DNA from: Cinclus cinclus
Lineage: Eukaryota > Chordata > Aves > Passeriformes > Cinclidae
Assembly: GCF_963662255.1 (NCBI RefSeq)
Contig: NC_085047.1
Span: forward strand, 53,194,006 to 53,258,005
Reading direction: 5' to 3'
DNA length: 64,000 nucleotides
Below the pieces are notes generated by a model. The model did no database searches. It had not been told where the DNA came from and saw only the letters and a program-made list of their open reading frames with translations. Both the position numbers and the translations under genes were made by a program. Shown here in pieces: positions 49,301 to 63,890 of this stretch (the stretch's first letter is position 1; the number at the start of each line of letters is the position of its first letter).

Positions 49301-51887
49301 CTCATAGCCCACAGAGACACAGCTGGCCATGGCCTTCAGGGAGAGCAATATTGCTGTTTGGAAGGAGGAATTTACAAATGTTATGTCCATGAGTGTATCA
49401 AACAGAGTTATATCATCTCAGCTGGATCCTTGAATTCAAGTTTGCTCGATAAGCTGATTTCTTTCATTTTCTAAGTGCCACAATCACTATTGCTCAGATA
49501 TCAGAGGGAGAACTGAGAAAAATACTGAAATAGATATTTAATGTCTTTGAAATTAATTGTTTGTTCAAGTTCCTTAATGTTTCCCTATAACTCCTGTTCA
49601 TTCCAGATCACTCTTGAGTATTTAGATTTTGCAAATACTCTGTTGCATTCTCTTAAATTCACCAAATCTCTGAAAATGTATGACTATGAACACAGTGAGT
49701 AGAATGATCATGAAGATAAACACATGGCAGGAGACTGCCCTGTTATTATCAGAAGAGAGATAATGAGGATATATTTCTAATAGTCATTCAGCTTTACTTA
49801 TCATGTTTCTCTGGAGGAGAGAATATTTGGAACAGCTGGTCAGATAATATAAAGTAGGTCTTAAAGGTTATTGGCAATGCTACTGAAGTTATACGTATTT
49901 TTTATGTAAACGAATGGTAATAAGTGCATTTAGTGATATTAGGATATTTAGTGCAATAGAAGAGTGTGTTTGTGTAAACAAGCACAAAACTCTTGACAAT
50001 AATGACTTACAAAAATCTAACAATTATTTTGCCCAGTAGGACTTATTGGAAAAGAACTTACATACATGGGAAAATATTAATAATAAAATCCAAAAGCTTT
50101 ATCAATAATTGCCTTCTGGAGTTTGGTTGACACCATATTAATTTTAAAATACAATCTAATGCTGACATTTTCACTGAGATTGCACACTTTTTTACCACTG
50201 CTACCCAATGACCTTTCCTAAATAGAAAATGTAGTATTTAAAGACTTGCTAGAAATCTTTTTTTCCCTCCACTCTCTTAGATAATTTTCTGGGTGGAAAC
50301 ACATCTCTGTGTAATTGTATTATTTGTGCAAGTGGTTGTCAAGATTTTCCAGGATTTTTAGGTTTGTTATACATGTTGAAATTTATGAATAGTTTTTTCA
50401 AAACTAATGAGATTTCTTGAAAAAAACAGATTTTCTAATCACTGAGATCCTGTGACTGCTAGATAATTTTCTTCCATGTAGTAAATTCATGTCTATAGGG
50501 ACCTTTCTCTATGCTAAAATATTTGTATTTGCCATCATTTAATTTTAATGTCAAATCACTTTATAATTTAAGGACCATTTCACCTGTTACTCCTATGCTT
50601 TCTTGCTTCACACATGAATAAAGTTAATTTTTCATGATTTTTCTCCTAAACAGTGGATGCCAAACCAGTCAATATCAACAATCTAAAATGTTAAACTTGA
50701 ATATAATTAAAAAAAATAGTTATAACGATGCTTTAACATCTTGTTTCTACCTGGAAAAAACACCGAGTTCTGATAGCTCATGAAATGAATATATTTAATT
50801 TAGAGGAAGTAAATCTTTCAAAAGTAGCCTGCTGCATGATTAGTCTAAATAAATTAATGTTAGACAAAGAAATAACTTGTGTAGGGTAAAAGGGGAAACA
50901 CAACACCATTATCTTTAAATAAACAGATTTAGTGAAATATATCTGGTTAGATTATTTTTGGCTTTTGGAGGAATCCTACAGGAGGAGAATGGTGTAGCAA
51001 TTCTCTTCATGGAGCACAGCCATACATCTCCCACTTACACCTCCCACTTTCTCTGCCCCATGAGAAGACAGCTCTGGTGCCAGGTAGCACTGATTTTCAT
51101 CTGTGGTGCTAGACAGGAGGCTAGACCACAGGGATGATGAAAAGCATCCTTAATCAATTTCCCGAGGTGGCAGACATCACTGGCTTCATTACTGTATTTG
51201 AGCCATGAGCAAGGGCTGCTGGAGCCAGGAGGTGTGTGACAGCCCCGAGCAGCACGGTGATGGATATTCTTCATTGTTATCTTACCAAGTTATACACTTC
51301 CATTAATATAAGTCAGTTCAAGTATTGCTTGTATCTTCATAACGGTGGCGCTTTTTGGGTAACAAATGTCTCTTGCATTGATATGCATGCAGCCTGAGAT
51401 ATTCAAGAGAGTTCTCCTTTGTCTCCTTTTTATCTCATGTTCAGACAGACTTTACATCAGCTTAATGGCACAGAGTTGTAGCTCTGCTCCCTTGAAGCAT
51501 GCCAAAACATTGCCAGCCATCACCCAAGCACCAGGAAGTGGCAGTCAAACAGCTGAATGGGTCTGAAATATTTTCTGCATCCTTTAGGATTCCTGAGGCC
51601 GTGCCAGCTCTGCAGGGTAGGCTTCTCCATCCACAACCCCCAGCCCAGCTGGCAGCAGGTGACTGTCACTTGGGGGACCCTGAGGGCAGGCATGGGCACA
51701 GGGACCTGCTGCTTGGGTCGTTCCCTCCCTCTCCAGCATTCCCAGACACATCTCATCTGCCTGTTCAGCGTGGGGCTCCCACACACACCATCATCCTAGC
51801 TACACCCTCCTACCAACTATAGCAGAGAAAATATCTTCTATGTATAGAATTCATCCAAATTTCCCTCCATTTCCATCTTCTAATTCT

Positions 51888-51904
51888 AAAAAAAAAAAAA
51901 AAAC
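51888..51904. repeat. poly-A run
   Basis: Uninterrupted A tract followed by CCCTCATGC. No transposon tail is recognisable upstream. Confidence 0.9.
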
Positions 51905-54900
51905 CCTCATGCATGCACTGTGGGCAGTGAATGCCATCCTCTAGTTCTTTTTCTACCAAAAGATGATAGAAAGAATCAATTTTAAAAGCCCAAAATGTTT
52001 TATTAATAACCCTGTTAGGCACACTAAATCATGTGGCATGCCTGAACTTCCTTGGATTTTTTTAATTTCAAATTCAAGCATTATATGGAGAACTATTTTT
52101 TTAAAGGAATTATTCATTTTTTTTTCTTTGCAATCATATACTCTCTCACAATTTATCTGGCTTGTACTAAAAGTTTAAAAGTTGTTTAGAAGAAGAAATT
52201 TTTCAGCATAAGGAGAAACAGTAATTCTGAAATTCAAACTCAGCTGACCTTCCTAGGTATGCTCCAAAAATTCTCTTTAATTTTGCTTTGTTTGACATGT
52301 TGCTTTGAAGTATTTTTTCAGTTATATTTTCAGAAATGCTTTCAAAGCAACTGAAGCTCACATGAAAGTTTGGAGGAAGTATTTGGAGAAAGTATTGCCT
52401 CCCATAGGAAGTTTAACCCTATATCCTGCATGGATTTTTTGAAATTTTTTATTTCTTGGCAAAAAATGGTCTGTCTGCTGCACCTTGCCAGATTCATATG
52501 AGAAATAAATCTTCTGTGATAGCAGGACATGATTGGCAATTTTCTGTCTGTTGCCTATAAAATCCTGTGGCTAGTAAAACAGAAATCCATCTCGGAAAAT
52601 GACATAAGTGGAAGAAAAAATAGATAGACTTCCTTCCTGTGATTAATGACTCAACATAATAATAAGACAGTGTTTCAGTTGTAGCATTTACTCTAATGTC
52701 TTGGTGTCTCATATGAAATATTCCAGTTAAAAGCAATAAATGAGTATGTTTTGTTTTTTTTTTCTTCCTACTTTCTTTTTCTCATTAATCTCCATTAGGG
52801 AACCTCCAGCCCAAGATTTTGAAAGACCCAGACTCTAAAAAATGTGTTTCCCAGACTAGTACCCAATCTGCTTGAATACATGGGTGACATCAAACTATTT
52901 ATACTGGTCTTGCTCACAAATAGCCTTGTCTTTACAATGGAGTTTGGTAAGGTTTCATCTTATGTCAATAGGATACATAGAGTGCATTTTAAAATAGAGG
53001 GCACAATCACAGAATCTGTGCATATACTTGCAAACCTAAACTACGGTAACTGGGTTTTTTACTTGTTTGGGTTTTGGTTTAGTTCTGAGGTTTTGGATAT
53101 CTTTTTTTCTTTCTTATTTGTCGTCCTCCACATCCATCTTCTGTACAAAGCATCCAAACCATTCAGGGGACTGTGCCACAGTTTTTATGTTTTTATGGCA
53201 AGAAACAGAGGGGTAAGATGAATGCCCAGGGATGTGACATGAAGTCAGTCGTGGGTGGGTGTTTGCAGACCAACCTCTCAGACTTTAATGGGACAGTGTC
53301 AGTGAGGGGGTGAGGGAGCCAGGACAGGTGTCATCACCTGAGTTTTGCTGTGGAAGGAACATGTAAGAAGAAAAAAACTATAACATAAAATAACTTTGTT
53401 ATATGTAAAATATGTAATGAAAGACCCAGGACTGCAATAAAGAGCTAAAATTTTTGACTGTGCAAAAATAGCCAGAGCTTCACAGCTGCTATGTAAAACC
53501 TGCTATATCTTTTCCTCCTATTGTTTTTAAAACCATAAAACCATGGTGAAAAATGTTTACACAATTTAGGGCTTTTTTTCCAGACCCCTCTAGTTAGATA
53601 TGACAGGAACAACACCCAAAGCCAATGAGTGTTTACTGATCCTCTCACTTGCACATTTAATTTTGTATTCTTCACATGGAAGTACGTGTTGTAAGAAAGT
53701 TATATATATATGTTGATCTATTACATCAATACGAGATGAATAAATGAGTTTTCTTGGTGTGAATGAGCATAGTTTGGCTATAATAACAATGTTTATGTGC
53801 TCATTGTATATTTACTGATATTCATTTTCTTACAATCGTTTGCTCTTGCTCTTTTTTGGACTGGATTAATGCTGAAATTTCTTGATTCAGAGTATATTTT
53901 AGTTATCTATTGTGATCATTTATTGAAATTCAGAACAACTGTATTGGTTGTTTATTTCTTAATAGATTTTTTTTTTCTTTTTAATTTCCAGAGGGGTAAT
54001 TCTACTAGTCACTTGACAAATATGCTCAAAAATAAAGTCATGGAAATGCCTCATTTTCCTGAAATATATGTTATAATATTCAAGAAAGCCAACAGTAAAC
54101 TTCATTTATTCCATGATGGAGTCAACAATATCCACTGCAAGATATTTGTATAGATCAGTTTTTGCATAAGTAACCTTTATCCGCATGAAAGTAATTGCAA
54201 ACATTTTAAAGCACATTTTGATCTATGATTAACTGTTCTTTAATATCCTACTTTTTGTAGGTTAATGTTCAAATTTTATACATTTGAAATATTTGATTTA
54301 TTTTTAATTATTTTAAGATTAAAGTAATTCAGATCAGACTTTTTGTGTCATATTCATACATTATTAAGTGGTGGTTGTAAGTATTTGCACAGAATTGTGT
54401 AAATTATTAATTATTTATAAAGCTGCCTATCATATTCATTATAGCTTTGTAAGAGGGGCCTAGGGCCACCACAGCAGCCCTATGCACACCTGCAGACCCT
54501 CTGGTCTCATCATCTGTGAATCTGGGGAGTAATGCCAGTTTAAAAATACCAGTGAAAGACAGGAAGATGGAATAAACTGGGAAAACTGTGCAGCAGTCAG
54601 CAACTCAGCAAATGGGTGAGATCAGAGCATCACTGAGGGCAGTGAGAAGGTTGATGCAGTGTCTCCTAACTACAAATACTGTTATTTGCTCTATGCAGAG
54701 GGAAGTGAGAGCTTTCACTCAAATGTGCTCAAATAGAGAGCATAATACAGTAGGCTCTTAATAATTTATTTAGCTCAGCACAAGTGGAGAACAAACATTA
54801 TGACAGAAACTTGGAAACAATAAGTGATCATCATCTTGCCCCAGGCAAATTGTATAGAGCACAACAGGGCTGTCTGGCAGACAATATCAGCCCCAAGGCT

Positions 54901-56235
54901 GTTTCAGGGAAACAGTGAAAACTACAGCAAATAACATACTGAGAAAAAGAAGTCACCATTCATACCATACAGAACCAAGAATAGGTTCAGTTTCTGGTCA
55001 ATGTTAGATTAAACAGAGCTACGTACCAAAATAATGAAACTTCTAAAGGTATTTCTTAAATTATGAAGAGTTCTAATTATATAGAAACAGGTTCTCTTTC
55101 AGATGGACAGGCAGGCAGCTTGCTTGAGGATGAAAGTGTAATCAGCACAGCGGGAAAGACTCTAAATGCTATAGCTGAGATGCTCTCAGAAATAAAATTT
55201 ATTTTGTTTTCTAGTCAATTTTTTGACATTAAATAATTTGTGGTTTTGTAGAATTGCAGAGTTGAGTTCTATTTCCTTCTAATGCTCAGCTTTTCAAAAA
55301 TTTCTAGAGATGAAAATTTGGTAGCTATAATAAGAGATGCCTTACCTCCATTTGTGAAAGATTATTAACTACAGGGGCTGAGGTAAGATCTGGTTGCTAC
55401 TTTTTAAGAAACAGAAAGGAATCCTCTTGTTCAAAGCTTTTTACAAAGCGTTTGTAAATGCCATCACCCATAAACTTAAGCCTTTGGGCACTTGTGAGAC
55501 AGCATCTCAATACATACTTAGAATGAGATTTTTGAAGGCAATTAAACAAACCTGAAGGAGACATCACAGTGAACATGGTTTCTCTCTAGGTAACTTATGC
55601 CCAGATTTTAGTGTTCTCCCCAGTCCCTTGTGCAATACCAGACACATGGAACTGGCCTGCCCTTTGTGGATTAGGTTGCTTCCTAATGAAGGTATTTTTG
55701 CAATTGTCCTGAGCATGAGTTACAGCAGTGTGTTAACTCTGTTTCTAGTCTGCTGACTGGTGAAGCACAGTGCTTTTCATTCTGGTACAGGCAGGATGCT
55801 GCAATGAGCTACAGCCTTGAAGACCGCTGGTGAAGATCATAATCAAATAGTCTCCATGGCCATTTTCATAAAGATCTCTGGAAATGCATTGTCTCTTTCA
55901 AAATATTGGGGCTACATGTTTTGCTATTGCCATGGGCAAGGATCTCTGCATAAATTAATTTCTGGTTCAGTACCTCTTCAAAGAAAAAAATATAAGATCT
56001 TCTTAACACATCCATGACTGTAGCTGTTTTTTTTTTTTTTTTAGCCTGCTGTCCCTTTAGTCTAAAAGAAATATGGAAATAATGAATTGAAGAAAATACA
56101 TTCATTTATTAAGCATGATTCTCATCCTTCCTTTTGAAAGCATTTCCTTATCACTTTTGTGTTTGAAAAATTCCAGAACTAAATATAGAAATATTAGTTG
56201 AAAAATAAAAAATCTTTGATTTACGATTTACAGTT

Positions 56236-56251
56236 GGGGGGGGGGTGGGGG
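56236..56251 (+). repeat. poly-G run
   Basis: Ten G residues, one T and five more G residues, in otherwise AT-rich DNA. It is potentially G-quadruplex-forming. Confidence 0.9.
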
Positions 56252-57929
56252 CAGTGATAGGTGAAACAAAGAAAAACAATACTCCATTTTATCTTTCATA
56301 AAAAATTTACTGCTTTCACATGTTAATGAAATTCATGCTTCTGGACAGGAATTCACTGAGAATAAAACATTTCTTACCAATAAAATAGAAACATCTGTAT
56401 TGAAAACAGGGGCTAGAAGCAATCATTAAACAGAACCTAGCAGTAATATGCAACTGTGTCAGGAGAGAAGAATCTCACTCAACTGAACGTCAGAAATATT
56501 GTGGTATGCAGAATGCAATTATCCAACTCAATTTCCCACTGAGAACCAGGTCTATCATCCCACTGCTATGAACAGTTCCGCTGACAGGAGTTTTTGCAAC
56601 AGTGCATCCTGCATCTGTTTGTTCTGCAAACAATGGTGCTTTCTCTCCATAAACCATCAGGAATCGATCTTCACATTTGCATGGTCTGAGGGTCCTTTTC
56701 CCATCTCTGATACTCCAAAGTAGCCTATGAGATGTGGAGGAGCGTGTTACAAGATTAAATAAATTGCAAGTCTGAGGTAGAAAAATCTAAATCTCTTCTT
56801 GTGAAGAGGTAATTATTAATTAAAAAAAAAAATTTGCAACAGTCCCGGATTCACTGATGGTGCTCCTCATCCAAGACAATGGTGAAGGCAAAGGCTACTT
56901 TATTCACCCCACCTGAAAGTTTTTCTAAATTGCAGTAGTGTTACACATTCCCAAACATAAGGAGAATTCATATGATGGTTAGAAACTAGGGTGTTCAAAT
57001 TTTCACAAAATATGTTCTTTGCTAGTGACAAAAGACACAGAAGCCAGTGAATTAAGATTCACTTGCAACAAAAATCATCCCCAAATTTCCTCATCTGAAT
57101 TTTTGAAGGAAAAGTAGGACCATATCTAAGGGAAAAAAGACAGATCATACATGCAGCATCAAGATACAGAAATAACTGGAATTCCATGCTCCTCTTTCCA
57201 GCACTAATGGTACCGATGAAAAATACATGTGAACTGGAGGAAATTGGTTCCCACCCAAGGTCTTGAAAACTTCAGTAGTCATTAACAGAGTTGTGTGAAA
57301 ATCATAAAGTAGCTTCCTAAATTTCATGTAAGATTTTTCCTTTTTTCTCAGACTCACTCTGGGAGGTTTTGCTTCATAAAACTCTCTACACTCAAAGGAA
57401 AATATAGGGTAATATCTTATGTTTCCATGTAAAACTACAGAGCTTTGTAAGGTTTCCAGTGGAAATCATAATGCCTCCCCAGCATATCCTCCCCTGGGAT
57501 CAGCAGGCATCACGTTTTGTGGCTTATTTAAATTGAATTGGAAGGTTATAGTTAGGAGCCAGCATGAGCACAAAGAAAAGGAACAAAAGAGTTTCAATAA
57601 CTTATCAAAATTGCTATTTCAACTTATACACAGAAAAGAAAAAAAACCTCCTCAAGTCTCTCAGTAATTATTGGCAAGTCAATGCACTTTAATAGTGATC
57701 AACAAAGCACACCTTGTTATATCCTGTCACTTACTGACAGAGAAGTTCTTACTATGCTGGTAATAATTATAATGACTTCATCTTACTAACTGTGGTGGAG
57801 AACATTAAATATTCTATTCCTAAATCTGCAGTCGAATGACAGGAGGGCATATTTGAATTGGTGATAAAAGTATGTCACAGTATCACAGAGTGACTTAGAA
57901 ATCTAATTATTTCCTAAGAGTCATCATTA

Positions 57930-57975
57930 AAAAAAAAAAAAACAAAAAAAAGGAGAAAAAAACCCACAAAACAAT
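57930..57975. repeat. A-rich low-complexity tract
   Basis: A-runs interrupted by single C and by AGGAG, then AAACCCACAAAAC. Non-coding. Confidence 0.85.
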
Positions 57976-59283
57976 CACTCAGAACTTCTCTGTCATTCAG
58001 TCTTGATTTTGTTTGGTCCGTGAAAGGCTGAAGTATCAGATTCTTCCCTGCTCCTGTGCTCCCCTCTGCTGTTGGCAAAACAGCAGGGGAGGAAAAGACT
58101 AATGAAAGAACAAATCCTAAATCATTGCAATCGTTATTTTATTTTTTGCTATGAAATTAGGTGTGTTCCTCCCTTCATTCTCAGTACTGTGAATAAGAAA
58201 TACAAGTGTTCCTCAGATCTCCAAGATGAATGTTTACCTACTAGGAGACAGACAGAATAAATAATCATAATACTGAGAAGAGTATGTATTTTGCATTTAA
58301 TTAGTATCAAACCCTAGTCAAAATTATATTCTTTTCCCTGCCCATATTATCTCTTATCAGAAGCAACAACAGTTATCTAACTGATTACATTAGCATGAAT
58401 AACATAAGTAATTTGACATTTAGGTCAATGTTTTGTAGCTGGGAAAAACAGTTTGATGTTGAAGCTCAATATATATAGAGCAATAAAAATCGAGGACTAG
58501 GGAGAGCTGCAGAGGCACTACAATTCGTCTTAGATTGTAAGAGAGAATTAAGTATATACTACGATGATGCCCTTCAAAATATTTGCTTAATTAGTTCTTG
58601 AAAACCTGGTTTTATTTGAATTTGCTGACCTTGTGATGCAGTTTGCTTAAGTGCTTTAGCTAGCCTCAAATCAGAAAGATTTTTTTACAAATTTCAATAA
58701 TATTTTTTCTAAATCAGATTTTCTGTGAAGTAAATTGGTACAGCTCATTCTGACCATAAGGAACACAAGAGATGGAATTACCCATCATCATTTTCTCTTC
58801 AAAGACATAGTCATGTCTTCTGACTGTTTTTCCAAGTCACACAAAATTACAAACCATCCATTTTTTGTTCAGATATTTTGCTTTCTTAACTATTAGACTT
58901 TTCTCTTTCTTGTTTGTCTTCCTTACCAAGAGACCTATGCTTTTCCTAATGTGTTTTTGTTCACCTTTTAATTTTATACGATTCTTTATATATTTCATTA
59001 TGTACTTCATTTTTCCTTGATTTGCTCACAACAGGCTTTTCTGTGAAGCCTTGGGACTCTTTCAATAGAATGACACCAAACTTGACAAGACTGGTAATAC
59101 ATCAACAAAGAGTGGGGATGCTTCTGGTGTGTGACCCGGAAGAGATTTAGTCAAACCTCCCTGGGAGGTTCAGTGGGGTCCCCATAACAGGGCACTGGTT
59201 AGGGTGTAAGGGTCTTGACTTCTCTGGAGGCACCAATAGATTAATCAAATATCAAATATAAAGAGTTCAAGGAACCTTGAACT

Positions 59284-59317
59284 CACATGATACTTCCTTT
59301 CACATGATACTTCCCTT
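59284..59317 (+). repeat. 17-bp tandem duplication
   Basis: CACATGATACTTCCTTT is followed directly by CACATGATACTTCCCTT, with one mismatch between copies. Confidence 0.85.
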
Positions 59318-60212
59318 CAAAAGCTGCTTGCTCACCTGAACCACACTGTCCTTTGGAACACCATCTCAGGAGCTCTCACCATTTTCTTGAGATTTTGGAA
59401 AATTGCTGTTCAGGGGTTTCTTTCTCCTCCTTTACAATCACAAACAATTCTGTTGGAACTTTTTTTCATACAAACTGCTTTCCATCTTCATATTCTCAAT
59501 CACTTCCTCAGAACCAGATCTAAACCAGTAAAAGCCTGATCCAATTTTCCGGTTTCTGTATGAAGTGTCCTGTCCAACCCTTTCGAGAAGGTTTTCCTTC
59601 ATTCTGTTGCAAGTGTTGATGGTCACGAGTATTCTAGCTCCCTCCTATTCAGATACAATCAACTGCCATCCTATCCTGAAATAAAAATAATGTATTTTCA
59701 AAGGGGTTGAGTACCAGAAGCTTATTAAAATAAGCCTTTTTTTCCCCTATTACTTTTGTGTTAGGAGAATCTTCAATGCCATACTCTCTGTAGAGTCTGA
59801 CACAAAGACCACAGAGACTAACAGACTTTTTACTGCCACAAATGCTCTTGAAGTATATCCAGGACTACACTACAGACTGGCTGTTGCACTATTCTGTAAA
59901 AATGCTTATTTTCCATTAACTGATAGAAAAAACAGTGTTTTAACAGTCAAAAGAATAAGGAACAGTGGTAAGAGCTGCAGTTAGAAAAGCAGGAGAATAA
60001 TACTCTTTGTGAACTCATCACTTGAATAAGTGCAAATTCCATAATATTGACTTATATCTATTGATGTGATATTTTCAAATTAATGACAAAACAATGTGAA
60101 AATGTGTTCTTAATTGCCTCCTTAAATCAATAAAACAATGAAAATCATACCCTTGGAGTCTAAAAATACTTTCCTTAAATTAAATTGATTCAAAGTTCAT
60201 TTTATAATTTTT

Positions 60213-60274
60213 GGGGGGTTTTGTTTGTTTGTTTGTTTGTTTGTGTTTGTGGTTTTTTTGGGTTTTTTTTTTGG
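60213..60274 (+). repeat. (TTTG)n and T/G-rich tract
   Basis: A G6 run, then several TTTG units (60220-60248), then T-runs broken by GG and GGG. Confidence 0.92.
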
Positions 60275-63200
60275 AAGTAGAAAGCATTGATATGGAACAT
60301 CTCTTGCAGGTCTTTTGAAATAAGTCTTGGATTTCTTTAAAATTCTGATTACTTGAAAGTTACAACCATAAAAACCTGCAAGGTCCTATCTCTCTTAGAA
60401 TAGTGAAGAAGCTAAAGAAGGGATTTCATGCGCTGTAGGGTTTGTGGAAGCACAGCTGAGGATGTAGCATATACTGGAAATAAGTTGCCATGGAAAGAGG
60501 ATTCAGGTAAGCGTGAAAAAGAAGGGTTTATGCTTGTTCTGCCTCTGCAAAGTACTCTGTAGAGTTCAGCAGATTTCAAAGCAATTCTGCCTTGTTTTCT
60601 CTTTGAATTCTACATCTACATTATGTAGTTGAAAAACAAACCTGAACAACCAAACCCCACATCTTCCTAGTGAAAACTGAGTTTTGATTAAGTGTATTTT
60701 TCTGAAAACCAGACACCCTTCCACGAAAAGTTTTAATTAAAAAACGGGAGTTCTACACATAGAAATCTCATATAAAGTCACTGAAAATGCATATTTCCAT
60801 CTAGAAATGTTTCTGTCCTGGAAGTTATAATGTGATTTCCTGCTATCACTACTTTGGATCGCGTTCCCCAGTCAGACTCAGCCTTCAATAATTCACTAAA
60901 GATGGAAGTCCAGGAGCAGGATGCAACAGTGCATTACAGAAAAATATATTCTACCCAGGGAATCTGTCATATGGAGGATGGCAATAACAGAAAGAACTTG
61001 AACTTCTACTATCAGTCTGGGGTAAAAGCTGTCAAAGACTTTCTGTATAAAAAAAAACCTCTGTTTTCAAATTTTTAATTATTTTCATCACTTGATTTTC
61101 CAATTAAATGTAAACAGTTGCTATGAGGGGGAACAACAGCTGTCATCAATATCTGCTGAAACAAAATATCTAAATTTTAATTTTTTTATCCATACAGGAA
61201 TGAATGAAGCCCAAATATATGGCAGCTATGGTAAGCCAGGTCTAATTATAATTTTTAGAAGGCATGAGAGAAATTTTAAGATAGCATGTCATTGTCATCT
61301 AAGTTGAAATCCAGGTATTACAAAGTAGAATGTAGAAGACATTTCTGTAGGTAGCTGAGAAGTGATTTTTCCATTTGAATTAGTTCTTCATATCGATAGC
61401 CATGAGATTTAGAAATCAGGAGGAAAACTGTAATACTTAACTTTCCAAACTGTGCAACAGCTCCCATAAACCAAAATTACAGCCAAAGATGCAATGTGGA
61501 GAGCTTTTCAATGACCCTATGAAGCCAGTATGATTGCCTATTTATAATAACACAGTGAAATATGCACCTAAAATGTGTCTGATTAAATTAGGTTGAAAAC
61601 TGGTAAAATTCCATTAGAGGGGATCTGTGAATATACTCTAACTGAGGAGCTTTGTCTAATCCTGATTTTAGAAACCCTATAAATAACAGGCCACAGCAAA
61701 ATTATTGGTGGAAAACAGTTGGTGGACTAGGATTGCCAAGATAAAAAGTTCCTCTGGGACTTAGAATGCAAAATTGGAGTGTCATGGTCTGGCTTTCCCT
61801 GCTTTGATGGGGAATACTCTAAGACTCTAGAACATTAAGTATCTCTCCAGCACTTCAGTTATAAACCAAATATTTGTTTTATTTGTCGACCTCCTCAGAA
61901 GACAGTAGGAATGATGAAGAACAGCTCCCAACAAAGAAAGAGCCTTATAATTTAAAATTGGTGGCACATGATCATTAACTCCATATCTGCAAAGTAAAAG
62001 CAACAAGGAAGCAGAAAAAGGACAGATATGTCTATAACTGCTTTGCTTTTTTAGGTCTGCAAACTGTGTAATTTGCATGTTGTCAAGGCCATTGTTAGAA
62101 TAGCAATTTAAAAAAAAAGTGTTTTATTTCCAATACTGCTTAAACAGATGCCATCCAGAAACTTCCCTGTCAGAGACAACTCCAGGGGTTTCTGAAACTT
62201 CTGTTCAGGAGGCTATAACAAAATGAAAAGCTGTATTGATAATTTCCCTCCAGTCTAACAGTGCTACCCTGTTGCCCTTGGAGTGGACTTACATTGTTAC
62301 ATTTCTTATTCCTTGTTGGATTGTGGTTTTGAGATTTTAAACATCTTCATGTATTTCTTCATAGCAGTGACACTCTTAGCAGTACTGTGATTCCTGGAGG
62401 TTCAAAACTAGATTCTCTGCTGATGTCTAAGGAATTGATTATCTCTGTCTTAAAGACTGACTCCGAGATTTTATTCACAGTGGAGCAAAACACACAATTA
62501 TGTTTCATTTTGACATAATAATGTTCACCTCAATACAGCTAGTGCTCAAAGCAATAGCAGTAATGATGTTCACTATTATTTCAGCATACGCTAGCACTGT
62601 AGGCATGTATTGAGGATTCTTGCTATGCTTCTAGAGATTTCACTGATGTCTGTGTCTTCATACCTGTATAAAAGTTGGAGTATGGCTTTCTGAATACAGG
62701 TAGATAATTCAAACTAATATGGAGGATAATAAGAAGGAATAAATATTAACTTTTAGGCATGATGAAAGTGATTCTAGAAAACCTGTTAACTAGATTTTCT
62801 CACTTTGGCAGTCATGTTGGCAGAGTATTTCCGGGAGGGTTCTAGGAAGGATAATAAAGCAGTGTGATTGCATGCAGCTGGACTTGCTATTCAGACTGTC
62901 TTTTTTTGGACTGTGACACTATAGGAGACCTGTATACAACAATATGTAACTATAAAACTACAGAAAAGATTAAATCATTAAGTATGTAAAAATAATATCT
63001 TTAAAGGTGACATTTCAGGATATATCTAAAGCAAAATATGGTTTCTTGCCTGTTATTGACACAAGGAGTCAGTCCTTTTGGTGAGACATTCACTCTTGCA
63101 AGGATTAAAACAGGAAAACATACAGAATGCTTTAAAATCTTATTCTGGTTATACAATAGAAGCAAATGTACATTTCATCGGCAGAAGACAAAATGTAATG

Positions 63201-63890
63201 ATTCATTATGCCTTGCCATTTCTGAGAAGTACAAATAAAAGTCTGATCTCATCAGCTATGTCTCTAAATCAAACATATTGCTATAGCCTCTTGATTTTTC
63301 TTTTCCTACATTGGTTTCTTCTGATGCAGATTTATGCTCTTTATTTCTCCAATTTAATCAGGCTTTGTAGAAAGAAATTCCTTCTCAAAATGCTTACAAA
63401 TTTAGACTGACCTTCAGCAATAATCCATTGAAAGAATTACTCTTTCCATATCATGATACTGCGCATTGTTGCTTATCTGTTTCCCCCTTGAAACTGTTGA
63501 GCACCCTATTGGAGATTTATCACATCTCCCATATGCAGTGAAATATAAATTTGGAGCATGAGGTTGAGCCTCTCTTTTATTTGTAGCAGGTGTTGGCTCA
63601 CTAGCACTTTTAAATTTAGTCCTTCCTGACTATGAGAACAAAATGTTTCAAATTGGCCTGGTTCTGATTTTAAAAGCACTGTTTACATCTGAGTTGGGAG
63701 ATAAAGCCAAGGGAGTTTACAGCTTTAATATCAGAGGAACGGTCTTAAGAGTTTTCAGGAAGATATCTTCTAAGACAATATTCATATGTCCATGGCCCAG
63801 TGTTGAGCAAATTATTGAACACAGACGGTGTATTTATCAGCCCATTACAACTTTCAAGACTTCAAAAACATTCCCATTTCTCATCCAGTT

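Larger units (their letters stand above)
40981..63890. other. AT-rich non-coding DNA, no gene recognised
   Basis: About 23 kb with no transposable element I can name and no supportable gene. Features are simple-sequence tracts (43664-43792, 51888-51904, 56236-56251, 57930-57975, 60213-60274), a perfect hairpin (46326-46350) and a 17-bp tandem duplication (59284-59317). Open frames of up to 125 codons, such as 52844-53221 and 53797-54153, encode no protein I recognise. If the CpG island promoter reads rightward, this would be its first intron. Confidence 0.6.

Noticed and set aside
52844..53221. 125-codon + frame with hydrophobic segments
   Set aside because: Hydrophobicity follows from T-rich codons (Phe, Leu); no known membrane-protein pattern.
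57875..57900. TATCACAGAGTGACTTAG resembling an inverted CR1 start
   Set aside because: The following sequence does not continue into the CR1 3' region.
61781..61810. TGTCATGGTCTGG resembling the start of an avian LTR
   Set aside because: No further LTR-like sequence, matching end or target duplication could be seen.
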